From: Streptomyces sp. LBL
Lineage (GTDB): Bacteria; Actinomycetota; Actinomycetes; Streptomycetales; Streptomycetaceae
DNA: 64,000 nt
Assembly (NCBI RefSeq): GCF_029893585.1
Contig: NZ_JARXYX010000023.1
Span: 62,001 to 126,000, forward strand
Reading direction: 5' to 3'
The notes beneath the pieces are model-generated. The model made no database searches, was not told where the DNA came from, and was given only the letters and a program-made list of their open reading frames with translations. Below, in pieces: positions 35,961 to 44,609 of the stretch. The translations under genes were made by a program, and so were the position numbers. Every line of letters starts with the position of its first letter. The first letter of the stretch is position 1.

Positions 35961-38900
35961 CTAGCTGTCCGACCCCTTGCCACCCGAACGGGGGGCGCCG
36001 ACCGTCGCACCCGCTCTGACACCGCCGTCCTTGCCCGCTGTCGGGGCCTCGAAGGATTCCAACGCCTCCAGGACGTCCTGGACACGGGAGATCTCGACAT
36101 TGATGTCCTCGCGTCGGCGCACCAGGGTCTCCAGCTCGCGCTTGCCCTCCTCGACGGTGCGCTTCGCCTCGCGCACCGCCTCGGCCTTGAGCTCCTCGGC
36201 CTCCCGGACCAGCGAAGCCTTCTTCTGCTCAGCCTCCTTGAGGAGCCCCTCCGCCTTCCTGACGGCGGCGATCCGCACCTTACCGGCCTCGGAGTTCGCC
36301 TCCGACACCAGCTCCTTGGCCTTCGACTGTGCCTTCTGCAGCTGCTCCTCGGCGGCCTTGATCAGCGCGTCGCAGCGGTCGCCGGTCGACTTCATCGTCT
36401 CGGCGGCCTCGCGGCGGGCCCGCTCGTGCAGCCCCTCGATCTCGCCCGTGAGACGGTCGCGCAGCTCCTCCGCGCGCTCCCTGATCGCGGTGGCGTCCCG
36501 GCGGGCGCCGACGAGCAGTTCGTCCGCGTCCGCACGCGCCTTCTCCACCCGCGCGTTGCCCTCGACCGTCGCCTCGGACACCAGCCGGTCGGCCTCGGTA
36601 CGGGCCGCGCCGACCATGCCGTCGGACCGCGCCTCCGCCTCCGCGGTGGTCTTCTGCGCCTGCTGCTGTGCCTCGGTGAGCAGCTTGTCGGCCTCGGCGG
36701 TGGTCTCCGTGATGAGCGTGTCGACCTGCTCGGCCGCTTCGGAGCGCCGCTTGTTGGCGTCCCTGCGGGCCTCGTCGAGGGTGCGCTCGGCGTCCTCGCG
36801 CGCGGAGTTGACCAGCCGCTCGGCCGCCGCTGCCGCCTCGGACCTGACCCGTGCGGACTCGCTGCGGATCCGCTCGGCGTGCTGCTGGGCCGCCCCGACC
36901 GTGTCGGCGGCCTCGGCCCGCAACCGCTCCGCCTCGCCGGTGGCCTCGCCGACCAACTGCTCGGCCTGGGCGCGCGCCTCGGACCTGACCCGCTCAGCCT
37001 CGGTCATCGTCTCCGAGCGCAGCCGCTCCGCCTCGGTGATCGTCTCCGAGCGCAGCCGCTCGGCCTCGGCGACCGTCTCCCGGCGCAGCCGGTCGGTGTC
37101 CCGGATCGTCTCGGTGGTGAGCCGCTCGGCCTCGTTGCTCGCCTCCGAGATGAGCATGTCGGCCTGGGTCGCCGCGTCCGACCGGATGCGGTTGGCGTCC
37201 TGGCGGGCCTCCGCCCGGGTGCGCGCGGCGGCCTGCTCGGCCTCGGCGACGGTGTCCGACGCCTGCGTCCGCACCCGCTGGGCGTGCTCGGCCGCGTCCG
37301 ACCGCAGCTGCTCCGACTCCGCGATCGCGTCCGACACCGTGCGCTCCGCGAGTGCCCTGGCGGCCTCGCTCTCCTCGCTCGCCTCCCGCCGTACCCGGCC
37401 AGCGTCCTCGGCGGCCCGCTCCCGCTCGGCGTAGGCGTCGGCACGGACCCGGTCCGACTCCTCCTGGGCCTCCCGGCGCATCCGGTCCGCCACGTGCTCG
37501 GCGGCGCTGCGCAGCCCGGCGATCTCGTCCTGGGCCTGCTCGTGCAGCCCGGCGACCGACTCCCGTACCTGCTGGGCGTGCTGCTCGGCGGCCGACACCA
37601 TCTCGGTGGCCCGGCGGTCCGCCTCCTCGACCAGACGTACCGCCTCGGCCTGCGCGTCCTCCACCCGCCTGCGCGCCGAGGCCAGCAGCTCCTCGCTCTG
37701 CTCGCGGGCCCGTTCCCGTTCCTGGTCGGCCTCCTGGCGGGCCGCTCCGAGGTACTCCTCGGCCTCGCGGCGGCGCCGGTTGGCCTCGTCCCGCGCGGCG
37801 GTGAGGGTCTCCGTCGCCTCCGCCGCCAGCCGCTCGGCGGCGGCCTGCGCCTCCGCCCGTACCCGGTCGGCGGTGTCCTGCGCCTCCGACTTCAGCCGCT
37901 CGGCCTCGGCCGCCGCTTCCGACCGCAGGCGTACGGCGATGGCCTCGCCCTCCGCGCGGGACGCGGACGCGTCCGAGGCGGCCTCGTCACGGAGCCGCTC
38001 CGCCTCGGCCTCGGCCTGCTGCTGGAGCGTACGGATCCGCTCGGCGGCCTCGCCGCGCAGCCGCTCGGTCTCCTCGGCGGCCTCCCGACGGATCCGGGAC
38101 GCCTCCTCGCGGGCGTCGCTCAGCGCCTGCTCGGCGGCGACGAGCCGGTCCTCGGCCTCGGTGTGCAGCCGGGTCAGTTCCCCGGCGGCCTCCACCCGAC
38201 GGGCCTCCACGGCCCGCTCGGTCTCCTCGCGCAGCTCGCCCGCGGCCCGCTCGGCGGCGGCCTCGATCTCCTCGGACAGCTCGACGGCCTCGGCACGCTG
38301 CCGCTCGGCCTCGTTGCGGGTGCGCTCCAGGGTGTCCTCGGCCTGCCGACGCAGCGTCGTCGCCCGCTCGATGGCCTCCGTACGGACCTTCTCGCTGTCC
38401 GTGGTCGCCTTCTGCCGCAGCTCGTCCGCGTCCTGCCTGGCCCTCGCCAGCAGATCCTCGGCGGTCTTCGCCGCCTCCTCGATCTGCTGGACGGCCTCCC
38501 TGCGGGCCTCCGCACGGATCTTCTCGCCCTCGGCGGCCGCGTCGGAGCCCAGCTGCTCGGCCTCGCCGCGCAGCCGACGGGCCTCCTCCTGCAGCTCGAC
38601 CGTCTTGGCGCGGTACTCCTTGGTGTCGTCCTTCGCCGCGCCCTTGAGCTGCTCGGCGATGTCGTGCGCCTCGGCCCGCAGCCGGTCCGCCTCGGTCTCC
38701 GCCTCCCGGCGGATCCGCTCGGCCTCCTCGGCAGCGGCCTTGGTGGTGTTCCGCGCGTCCTCCTGCGCCTTGTTGAGGACGTCCTCGGCCGTCTTGGCCG
38801 CCTTCGACAGCTGGGTCGCGCTCTCCTCGGCGGTGAGCGTGCGGGCCTTCTCGGCGGCCTCGGTGAGCAGCTTCTCGGCCTCGGCCCGCGCGTCCGCGAC

Positions 38901-39908
38901 GAGCTGCTCGGCGTCCGACTTGGTGGTCTCGGCCTCCTTGGTGGCCTCGTTGACCAGCCGGGCGACCTGCTCCTTCGCCGTACGCGTGCGCTGCTCGTTC
39001 GCCGACTCCGCGCTGGAGAGAGCCTTCTCGGCGGCCGCCTTGGCCTCGGCGACCACCTTGTCCGCCTCGCTGCGCGCCTCCCGCAGGGCCGCGTCGGCCT
39101 CCTGGATGCGCTGCTCGGCGGTCCGGCTCAGCTCCTGCGCCTCACGGCGGGCCGTCTCCGACTCCGACGTGGTCGACGTACGCAGCTGCTCGGCGTGTTC
39201 GGTGGTCTCCTGGGCCTGTGTGGAGGCGGTGTTCAGCAGACGTTCGGCGTCCGCGCGGGCGCGGCGCAGCAGCTGCTCGGCCTCGGCGCGGGCCGACTCG
39301 GCATCGCCCTGCAGCCGCTGACGGGCCTCGGCGGTCACCCGTTCGGCCTCCGCGCGGGCCGCGGCCATGGCCTGCTCGGCCTCCGCGCGGGACTCGTCGA
39401 GGAGCCGGCGGGCCTGCTGCTCGCTGCGGGCGCGCAGCTGCTCCGCCCAGGCCACGTTCTCGTTGACGTGCGACTCGACGGTCTGCCGGCGCTCCGCCAG
39501 CTCCTGGTCCAGCTGCTGGCGGCGGGTGACCGCCTCCTGGTGCAGCTCCGCCTGGAGCCGGGCGGCCTGCTCGGCGTGCTCCTGGAGGATGCGCTGGGTC
39601 TGCGACCGGGCCTGGCTCAGCTCGCGCTCGGCGTCCTGACGCAGCTGGTCGGCCTGCATCTGGGCGTTGCGCAGCATCTGTTCGGCCTGGTAGCCGAGGT
39701 CACCGCCGTCGAAGGCGGGCCGGGACATGATGGTGCGCCGCGCCTCGTGCAACTTGGCGCGCAGCACCTCGACCTGGTAACCGAGGTCCTCGGCATGCTG
39801 GATCGCCTTTTCCCGCTCGGTCTTCAGCCGCTTCATCTCGGCTTCGAAACGAGTGAGGTGATCGACGTCAGCCGCCGGTTCCCGCTCCTGGCTCTCGTAG
39901 CCCCGCAC
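35961..39908 (-). CDS. scy: Scy, long coiled-coil tip-organising protein
   Basis: The product (1315 residues from GTG 39908) is a continuous coiled coil except at its ends. It has an N-terminal DivIVA-like segment (HLTRFEAEMKRLKTEREKAI, LGYQVEVLRAKLHEARR). Over 1000 residues follow of Ala/Glu/Arg-rich repeats such as AERLRSEA, AEAERLR and RREAEE, consistent with the 51-residue (hendecad-based) repeat described for Scy. In S. coelicolor Scy assembles the polarisome with DivIVA, FilP and ParA. The S. coelicolor protein is about 1326 residues. An upstream in-frame start at 40001 would give 1346; the homologous start favours the GTG before RGYESQERE. Nearly identical internal repeats make it prone to copy-number change. 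Confidence 0.92.
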   Translation of the reverse strand: MRGYESQEREPAADVDHLTRFEAEMKRLKTEREKAIQHAEDLGYQVEVLRAKLHEARRTIMSRPAFDGGDLGYQAEQMLRNAQMQADQLRQDAERELSQARSQTQRILQEHAEQAARLQAELHQEAVTRRQQLDQELAERRQTVESHVNENVAWAEQLRARSEQQARRLLDESRAEAEQAMAAARAEAERVTAEARQRLQGDAESARAEAEQLLRRARADAERLLNTASTQAQETTEHAEQLRTSTTSESETARREAQELSRTAEQRIQEADAALREARSEADKVVAEAKAAAEKALSSAESANEQRTRTAKEQVARLVNEATKEAETTKSDAEQLVADARAEAEKLLTEAAEKARTLTAEESATQLSKAAKTAEDVLNKAQEDARNTTKAAAEEAERIRREAETEADRLRAEAHDIAEQLKGAAKDDTKEYRAKTVELQEEARRLRGEAEQLGSDAAAEGEKIRAEARREAVQQIEEAAKTAEDLLARARQDADELRQKATTDSEKVRTEAIERATTLRRQAEDTLERTRNEAERQRAEAVELSEEIEAAAERAAGELREETERAVEARRVEAAGELTRLHTEAEDRLVAAEQALSDAREEASRIRREAAEETERLRGEAAERIRTLQQQAEAEAERLRDEAASDASASRAEGEAIAVRLRSEAAAEAERLKSEAQDTADRVRAEAQAAAERLAAEATETLTAARDEANRRRREAEEYLGAARQEADQERERAREQSEELLASARRRVEDAQAEAVRLVEEADRRATEMVSAAEQHAQQVRESVAGLHEQAQDEIAGLRSAAEHVADRMRREAQEESDRVRADAYAERERAAEDAGRVRREASEESEAARALAERTVSDAIAESEQLRSDAAEHAQRVRTQASDTVAEAEQAAARTRAEARQDANRIRSDAATQADMLISEASNEAERLTTETIRDTDRLRRETVAEAERLRSETITEAERLRSETMTEAERVRSEARAQAEQLVGEATGEAERLRAEAADTVGAAQQHAERIRSESARVRSEAAAAAERLVNSAREDAERTLDEARRDANKRRSEAAEQVDTLITETTAEADKLLTEAQQQAQKTTAEAEARSDGMVGAARTEADRLVSEATVEGNARVEKARADADELLVGARRDATAIRERAEELRDRLTGEIEGLHERARREAAETMKSTGDRCDALIKAAEEQLQKAQSKAKELVSEANSEAGKVRIAAVRKAEGLLKEAEQKKASLVREAEELKAEAVREAKRTVEEGKRELETLVRRREDINVEISRVQDVLEALESFEAPTAGKDGGVRAGATVGAPRSGGKGSDS

Positions 39909-40142
39909 TGCGCGGTCCCATCCGTCCCCTGGTCGCAAGTCTCTCCGAACGAGCACCGTCCACCCGCCGGACGGGGCTCCCGGGGAATGGTGCCAGATCA
40001 ATGGCGGAGCATGGGCTGCTGCCCCGACGCTCGTCCCCCGAAACCCGGACCCCGGCCAGGTCCCGCCGTCACGACAGGACCCTGGTCGCCCTGGTTGAGA
40101 GCGGCGACTGCCCCCAACCCTACCGGCCCCTATGTACGAGGG

Positions 40143-40583
40143 TCAGTGCTCAGGTGACTCAACAGGCGCGGAAGTGACCAGTTCTGTCAGTACGCCATGG
40201 CAATCCTTCGGGTGGAGGAACGTGATCCGTGACCCCATGGAGCCGCGTCGCGGCTCTTCGTACAGGACGCGTACGCCCTTCTCCTTGATGTCGGTGGCCT
40301 CCGCGTCCACGTCCGCCGTGCCGAAGGCGATGTGGTGGACGCCCTCCCCGTTCTTCGCCAGCCACTTCGCGACGGTGGAGTCCTCCCGGGTCGGCTCCAG
40401 GAGCTGCAGGTAGGAAGCCCCGCCGTCAGACGTATCGTTGATCTTGAGCATGGCCTCGCGCACGCCCTGCTCCTCGTTGACCTCGGAGTGGAACACCTCG
40501 AAGCCGTAGGTCGCCCGGTAGAACTCGACGGTCGTGTCGAGGTCGTGGCAGGCGATCCCGATGTGGTCGATTCGCGTCAGCAT
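40143..40583 (-). CDS. mce: Methylmalonyl-CoA epimerase
   Basis: The enzyme interconverts (2R)- and (2S)-methylmalonyl-CoA. The 146-residue protein is a two-module vicinal oxygen chelate fold. Likely metal ligands are His7 (RIDHIGIA), Gln60 (SYLQLLEP), His84 (GVHHIAFG) and Glu134 (GVLTELV), matching the known His-Gln-His-Glu set. It is divergent from the thiolase gene and near meaB, a (methyl)malonyl-CoA gene neighbourhood. Confidence 0.94.
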   Translation of the reverse strand: MLTRIDHIGIACHDLDTTVEFYRATYGFEVFHSEVNEEQGVREAMLKINDTSDGGASYLQLLEPTREDSTVAKWLAKNGEGVHHIAFGTADVDAEATDIKEKGVRVLYEEPRRGSMGSRITFLHPKDCHGVLTELVTSAPVESPEH

Positions 40584-40733
40584 GATTTCAGTGCAGCGCT
40601 CCTGAGGTGGTTGCGCAAGGTGCGCGCGATCACACCGACAGCCGGATGACGGAGTGTGCTACCGCTCAGTACATTCGAAGTAAACCCTCGTTCACTCCGC
40701 GGCCTGTGCGGGCCGGTAAGGGGATCGCAGCTC

Positions 40734-41936
40734 ATGACTGGATCGAACGGCAGTACCTCGGTGATCGTCGCGGGCGCCCGGACGCCCATGGGGCGGTTGC
40801 TGGGCTCGCTGAAGTCCTTCTCGGGAGCCGACCTCGGCGGCTTCGCGATCAAGGCCGCCCTCGACCGTGCGGGAATCGGTGGCGACCAGGTGCAGTACGT
40901 GATCATGGGCCAGGTGCTCCAGGCCGGGGCAGGGCAGATCCCGGCACGTCAGGCCGCGGTCAAGGCCGGTATCCCGATGAGCGTCCCGGCGCTCACCGTC
41001 AACAAGGTCTGTCTGTCCGGCCTCGACGCCATCGCGCTGGCCGATCAGCTGATCCGCGCGGGTGAGTTCGATGTGATCGTCGCGGGCGGCCAGGAGTCCA
41101 TGACCAACGCCCCCCACCTGCTGCCGAAGTCCCGCGAGGGCTTCAAGTACGGCGCGATCGAGATGCTCGACGCCATGGCGTACGACGGGCTCACCGACGC
41201 CTTCGAGAACATCGCCATGGGCGAGTCCACGGAGAAGCACAACACCCGCCTCGGCATCCAGCGCCCCGAGCAGGACGAGTTCGCGGCCCTGTCCCACCAG
41301 CGCGCCGCCGCCGCCCAGAAGAACGGCCTGTTCGAGGCGGAGATCACCCCGGTGGAGATCCCGCAGCGCAAGGGCGAGCCGGTCGTCTTCAGCGGGGACG
41401 AGGGCATCCGCGCCGAGACCACGGCCCAGTCGCTGGGCAAGCTGCGCCCGGCCTTCGCGAAGGACGGCACGATCACCGCGGGGTCGGCCTCGCAGATCTC
41501 CGACGGTGCCGCCGCGGTCGTCGTGATGAGCAAGGCCAAGGCGCAGGAGCTCGGCCTGGAGTGGATCGCGGAGATCGGCGCGCACGGCAATGTGGCGGGC
41601 CCGGACAACTCCCTCCAGTCCCAGCCGTCGAACGCGATCGTCCACGCCCTGAAGAAGGAGGGCCTGGAGGTCTCGGACCTCGACCTGATCGAGATCAACG
41701 AGGCCTTCGCGGCGGTCGCGGTCCAGTCAATGAAAGACCTCGGGGTTTCCACCGAAAAGGTGAACGTCAACGGTGGTGCCATCGCCCTCGGCCACCCGAT
41801 CGGCATGTCCGGCGCCCGTCTCGTGCTGCACCTGGCGCTGGAGCTGAAGCGGCGCGGTGGTGGCGTGGGTGCGGCGGCGCTGTGCGGTGGCGGCGGTCAG
41901 GGTGACGCGCTGATCGTGCGGGTTCCGAGGCCCTGA
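40734..41936 (+). CDS. Acetyl-CoA C-acetyltransferase (thiolase)
   Basis: The 400-residue thiolase condenses or cleaves acetoacetyl-CoA and related acyl-CoAs. The nucleophilic Cys93 lies in NKVCLSGLDAIALAD. The His motif NGGAIALGHPIGMSGAR and the C-terminal acid/base Cys in CGGGGQGDAL are intact. ATG 40734 is supported by the homologous N-terminus (SVIVAGARTPMGRLLG). It shares a 150-nt divergent promoter region with mce, and meaB lies downstream. Confidence 0.94.
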   Translation: MTGSNGSTSVIVAGARTPMGRLLGSLKSFSGADLGGFAIKAALDRAGIGGDQVQYVIMGQVLQAGAGQIPARQAAVKAGIPMSVPALTVNKVCLSGLDAIALADQLIRAGEFDVIVAGGQESMTNAPHLLPKSREGFKYGAIEMLDAMAYDGLTDAFENIAMGESTEKHNTRLGIQRPEQDEFAALSHQRAAAAQKNGLFEAEITPVEIPQRKGEPVVFSGDEGIRAETTAQSLGKLRPAFAKDGTITAGSASQISDGAAAVVVMSKAKAQELGLEWIAEIGAHGNVAGPDNSLQSQPSNAIVHALKKEGLEVSDLDLIEINEAFAAVAVQSMKDLGVSTEKVNVNGGAIALGHPIGMSGARLVLHLALELKRRGGGVGAAALCGGGGQGDALIVRVPRP

Positions 41937-41950
41937 GGGGGTTGTACGAC

Positions 41951-42045
41951 CTCGGTTCGACCTCTCTCCGACCTCTCTCCGGCCAGGCCTCTTTCTGGCC
42001 TCTCTCCGGCCTTTCTCTGGCCTTTCTCTGGCCTCTCTCTGGTTT
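41951..42045. repeat. Pyrimidine-rich 11-13 bp tandem repeat between thiolase gene and meaB
   Basis: About eight units of CCTCTCTCCGG or CCTTTCTCTGG run from shortly after the thiolase stop to just before meaB. One strand is almost purely pyrimidine with GG spacers. It occupies practically the whole intergenic region, so any meaB promoter would have to lie within it or in the thiolase gene. Confidence 0.9.
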
Positions 42046-42062
42046 CGCTGAACGGAGCTGTG

Positions 42063-43019
42063 ATGCAGGACGTCTCCTCGCTGGTCGCCCAGGCCAGGGA
42101 AGGCCGGCCCCGGGCCGTCGCCCGGCTGATCTCCCTGGTGGAGGGGGCGTCCCCGCAGCTCAGGGAGGTCATGGCGACGCTGGCCCCGTTGACGGGCGGG
42201 GCGTACGTGGTGGGGCTGACGGGTTCGCCGGGCGTGGGCAAGTCCACGTCGACCTCCGCCCTGGTGACCGCGTACCGCAAGCAGGGCAAGCGGGTCGGCG
42301 TCCTGGCCGTCGACCCGTCCTCGCCGTTCTCCGGCGGGGCGCTGCTGGGTGACCGGGTCCGCATGTCCGAACACGCGTCCGATCCGGGCGTCTATATCCG
42401 CTCCATGGCCACCCGAGGCCACCTGGGCGGCCTGGCCTGGGCCGCCCCGCAGGCGATCCGGGTCCTGGACGCGGCGGGCTGCGACGTGGTCCTGGTGGAG
42501 ACGGTCGGCGTCGGCCAGTCGGAGGTGGAGATCGCCTCCCAGGCTGACACGTCGGTCGTCCTCCTGGCCCCTGGCATGGGCGACGGCATCCAGGCGGCCA
42601 AGGCCGGCATCCTGGAGATCGGCGACGTGTACGTCGTCAACAAGGCCGACCGGGACGGCGCCGACGCGACCGCCCGCGAGCTGAACCACATGCTCGGCCT
42701 GGGCGAGTCCCGCGACCCCGGCGACTGGCGCCCTCCGATCGTCAAGACGGTCGCCGCACGGGGTGAGGGCGTCGAGGAGGTCGTCGAGGCCCTGGAGAAA
42801 CACCGGGCGTGGATGGAGGGCCGGGGAGTCCTGTCCGAGCGCCGGCGGGCCCGGGCCGCGCACGAGGTGGAAGCCATCGCCGTCACCACCCTGCGGGAGC
42901 GGATCGGCGACCTCCACGGCGACCGGCGTCTCAGCGCGCTGGCGGAGCGGATCGTGGCGGGAGAGCTGGACCCGTACCGGGCGGCGGACGAGCTGGTGGC
43001 GGGGCTGACGGAGGGATGA
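42063..43019 (+). CDS. meaB: MeaB-type G3E GTPase, chaperone of B12-dependent acyl-CoA mutase
   Basis: MeaB (ArgK-like) loads adenosylcobalamin and protects methylmalonyl-CoA or isobutyryl-CoA mutase. The 318-residue protein has the P-loop GSPGVGKSTSTSAL, the switch region DPSSPFSGGALLGDRVRM, the ETVGVGQSEVE motif and the base-recognition NKADRDGAD. ATG 42063 is 5 nt after GGAG; GTG 42060 is too close to it. Thiolase and mce are adjacent, and icmA is 8.5 kb away. Confidence 0.93.
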   Translation: MQDVSSLVAQAREGRPRAVARLISLVEGASPQLREVMATLAPLTGGAYVVGLTGSPGVGKSTSTSALVTAYRKQGKRVGVLAVDPSSPFSGGALLGDRVRMSEHASDPGVYIRSMATRGHLGGLAWAAPQAIRVLDAAGCDVVLVETVGVGQSEVEIASQADTSVVLLAPGMGDGIQAAKAGILEIGDVYVVNKADRDGADATARELNHMLGLGESRDPGDWRPPIVKTVAARGEGVEEVVEALEKHRAWMEGRGVLSERRRARAAHEVEAIAVTTLRERIGDLHGDRRLSALAERIVAGELDPYRAADELVAGLTEG

Positions 43020-43075
43020 CGGAGGGATACCCGGGCGGGGACGGACGGGCAGGGACGGACGGACGGGCGGAGGGG
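43008..43075. repeat. Tandem duplication across the meaB stop codon
   Basis: The sequence ACGGAGGGATG, spanning the stop codon, is followed at once by ACGGAGGGATA, and then by several GGGACGGACGGGC units. It is the meaB example of the stop-codon repeat pattern. Confidence 0.8.
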
Positions 43076-43331
43076 CAGGGGCAGACGGGCCGGTGCGGCG
43101 GGCGAGGAACTCCCAGCCTGAAGTGATCTTCAGCGAGATTCTTGCGAAATCGCATCGTGTGTTGGCGACGCGGAGCGTCGCAGTGTCCGGGGGTTCGGGC
43201 GCGGAGTGCCCGCAGGGGCTGTCGGGCGGAGCCGGGGCAGTATCGAACGTGCGGTCGGTGGGTCGCTGGATGGTGGGGTGGGTGTGCGGAAGGCGTCTGT
43301 GTGTGCGGGCGGTTGTTTAGGTTCGGGTGTC
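43020..43331. other. meaB to tnpB intergenic region, probable left end of the TnpB element
   Basis: After the meaB-end repeats, this 312-nt stretch has a 6-bp hairpin with CTGAAG/CTTCAG arms (43118-43133) and a perfect 7-bp hairpin GCGACGC-GGA-GCGTCGC (43165-43181). These are candidates for the subterminal structure of an IS200/IS605-type left end. I see no transposase tnpA. Confidence 0.5.
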
Positions 43332-44600
43332 ATGAAGCTGGTGGTGCAGGTCAAGCTGTTGCCGACGCCCGTACAGGCGGCGGCGCTTGAGGCGACCCTG
43401 CGCTCCTGCAACGAGGCGGCGTGCTGGGTGTCCGAGGTGGCCTTCGCCAAGGATGTGAAGCGGAACTTCGCGTTGCGTGAGCACACCTACACCGAGGTCA
43501 GGCAGCGGTGGGGGCTGGGCGCGCAGGCCGCTCAGCACGTCATCAAGAAGACCTGTGACGCCTACCGCACACTGGCGGCGAACCTGAAGGCCGGAAACCT
43601 GGGCAAGCCGTGGTCGAAGCGGTACCGGCGGGCCACCGGGAAACCGGTCACCTTCCGGCCCGAGGGCGCGCAGCCCTATGACGACCGAATGCTGTCCTGG
43701 CAGATCACCGAGCGGACCGTCTCCGTCTGGACCCTGTCCGGGCGGATGAAGGGGGTGGCGTTCACCGCCTCCCCGGAGCAACTGGCCACTCTGGCGCTGT
43801 ACCGCAAGGGCGAGTCCGACCTGCTCTGTCGGGACGGCATGTGGTTCCTGAACGCCACCTGCGAGATCCCCGAAACCGAACCGAACACCGACCCGGACAG
43901 CTTCCTCGGCATCGACCTGGGGATCGTGAACATCGCCACCACGAGTGACGGCCAGATCATGGCCGGACGCACCCTGAACCGGGGACGGCTGCGCGAACGC
44001 ACCCTGCGCACCAAACTGCAACGCAAGAACACCCCCTCCGCCAAACGCCGGCTGAAGAAACGCAGGCGCAAGGAAGCACGGCGGGCGAAGGACATCAACC
44101 ACAAGATCGCGAAACATGTGGTGGCCGAGGCAGAACGCACCTCGCGCGGCATCGCCCTCGAAGAACTGACGGGCATCCGCGAGAGGGTACGGCTTCGCAA
44201 GCCCCAACGGGCCGCCCACTCCAGCTGGTCGTTTGCCCAGCTGGGGCAGTTCATCGCGTACAAGGCCAGGAAGGCCGGGGTGCCGGTGGTGTACGTCGAT
44301 CCGGCGTACACATCACGCACCTGCACCGAATGCGGCCACATCGACAAGGCGAACCGGGTCTCCCAGGCCTGGTTCGCGTGCCGGTCCTGCGGATTCGTTG
44401 ATCACGCAGACCGGAACAGCTCCCGCAACATCCGTGCCCGCGCGGAAGAGTTGTGGCGACGCGGGGCGCAGTCAACCGCCCCAGACCCACCCCCGAAACC
44501 CGAGGGCGGGACCGGACGCAAGCGCAGCACCACAACCAGTGGCGCCCGCTGTGCAAACCCGGGACTTCGTCCCCGGGTCGTTGACCTCGGCTTTGCGACA
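43118..44600 (+). mobile_element. IS200/IS605-family element carrying only tnpB (approximate ends)
   Basis: A complete tnpB without a Y1 transposase lies between meaB and a two-component system that are close neighbours in the S. coelicolor order. The left boundary is placed at the first hairpin (43118). The right boundary is placed after the 44557-44578 hairpin, probably near 44580-44600. Both ends are estimates; IS605-type elements have no terminal inverted repeats or target duplications to fix them. Confidence 0.55.
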
Positions 44601-44606
44601 CTGTGA
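43332..44606 (+). CDS. tnpB: TnpB, RNA-guided nuclease of IS200/IS605 family
   Basis: The 424-residue protein has a basic N-terminus, the RuvC-like core with Asp195 (LGIDLGIVNIATT), Glu278 (ALEELTGIRE) and Asp360 (DHADRNSSRNI), and an intact zinc ribbon Cys331-Cys334/Cys350-Cys353. All catalytic residues are present, so it should be active as an omega-RNA-guided nuclease, the ancestor type of Cas12. About 60 residues after the RuvC domain look unstructured and may overlap the guide-RNA coding end. Its stop is 3 nt before the next gene. Start ATG 43332 has a poor ribosome binding site. Confidence 0.9.
   Translation: MKLVVQVKLLPTPVQAAALEATLRSCNEAACWVSEVAFAKDVKRNFALREHTYTEVRQRWGLGAQAAQHVIKKTCDAYRTLAANLKAGNLGKPWSKRYRRATGKPVTFRPEGAQPYDDRMLSWQITERTVSVWTLSGRMKGVAFTASPEQLATLALYRKGESDLLCRDGMWFLNATCEIPETEPNTDPDSFLGIDLGIVNIATTSDGQIMAGRTLNRGRLRERTLRTKLQRKNTPSAKRRLKKRRRKEARRAKDINHKIAKHVVAEAERTSRGIALEELTGIRERVRLRKPQRAAHSSWSFAQLGQFIAYKARKAGVPVVYVDPAYTSRTCTECGHIDKANRVSQAWFACRSCGFVDHADRNSSRNIRARAEELWRRGAQSTAPDPPPKPEGGTGRKRSTTTSGARCANPGLRPRVVDLGFATL
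44557..44578 (+). ncRNA. Right-end hairpin, probable 3' part of the TnpB guide (omega) RNA
   Basis: A perfect 7-bp stem ACCCGGG/CCCGGGT (44557-44563 with 44572-44578) lies inside the last codons of tnpB, followed by TCGTTGAC. In TnpB elements the guide RNA is derived from the 3' end of the tnpB transcript and runs through the right end into flanking DNA, which would then act as guide. The hairpin is seen; the RNA role is inferred from the family. The RNA's true 5' end is not determinable here. Confidence 0.45.
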
Positions 44607-44609
44607 CGT

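Noticed and set aside
35814..40157. 1447-codon open frame on the plus strand opposite scy
   Set aside because: It is the antisense of a highly repetitive GC-biased coiled-coil gene. Its Leu/Gly/Arg/Pro-rich translation has no domain and no ribosome binding site; scy on the minus strand has clear homology.
43118..44600. Complete autonomous IS605 element
   Set aside because: No TnpA (Y1 transposase) frame is found on either side; only TnpB is present.
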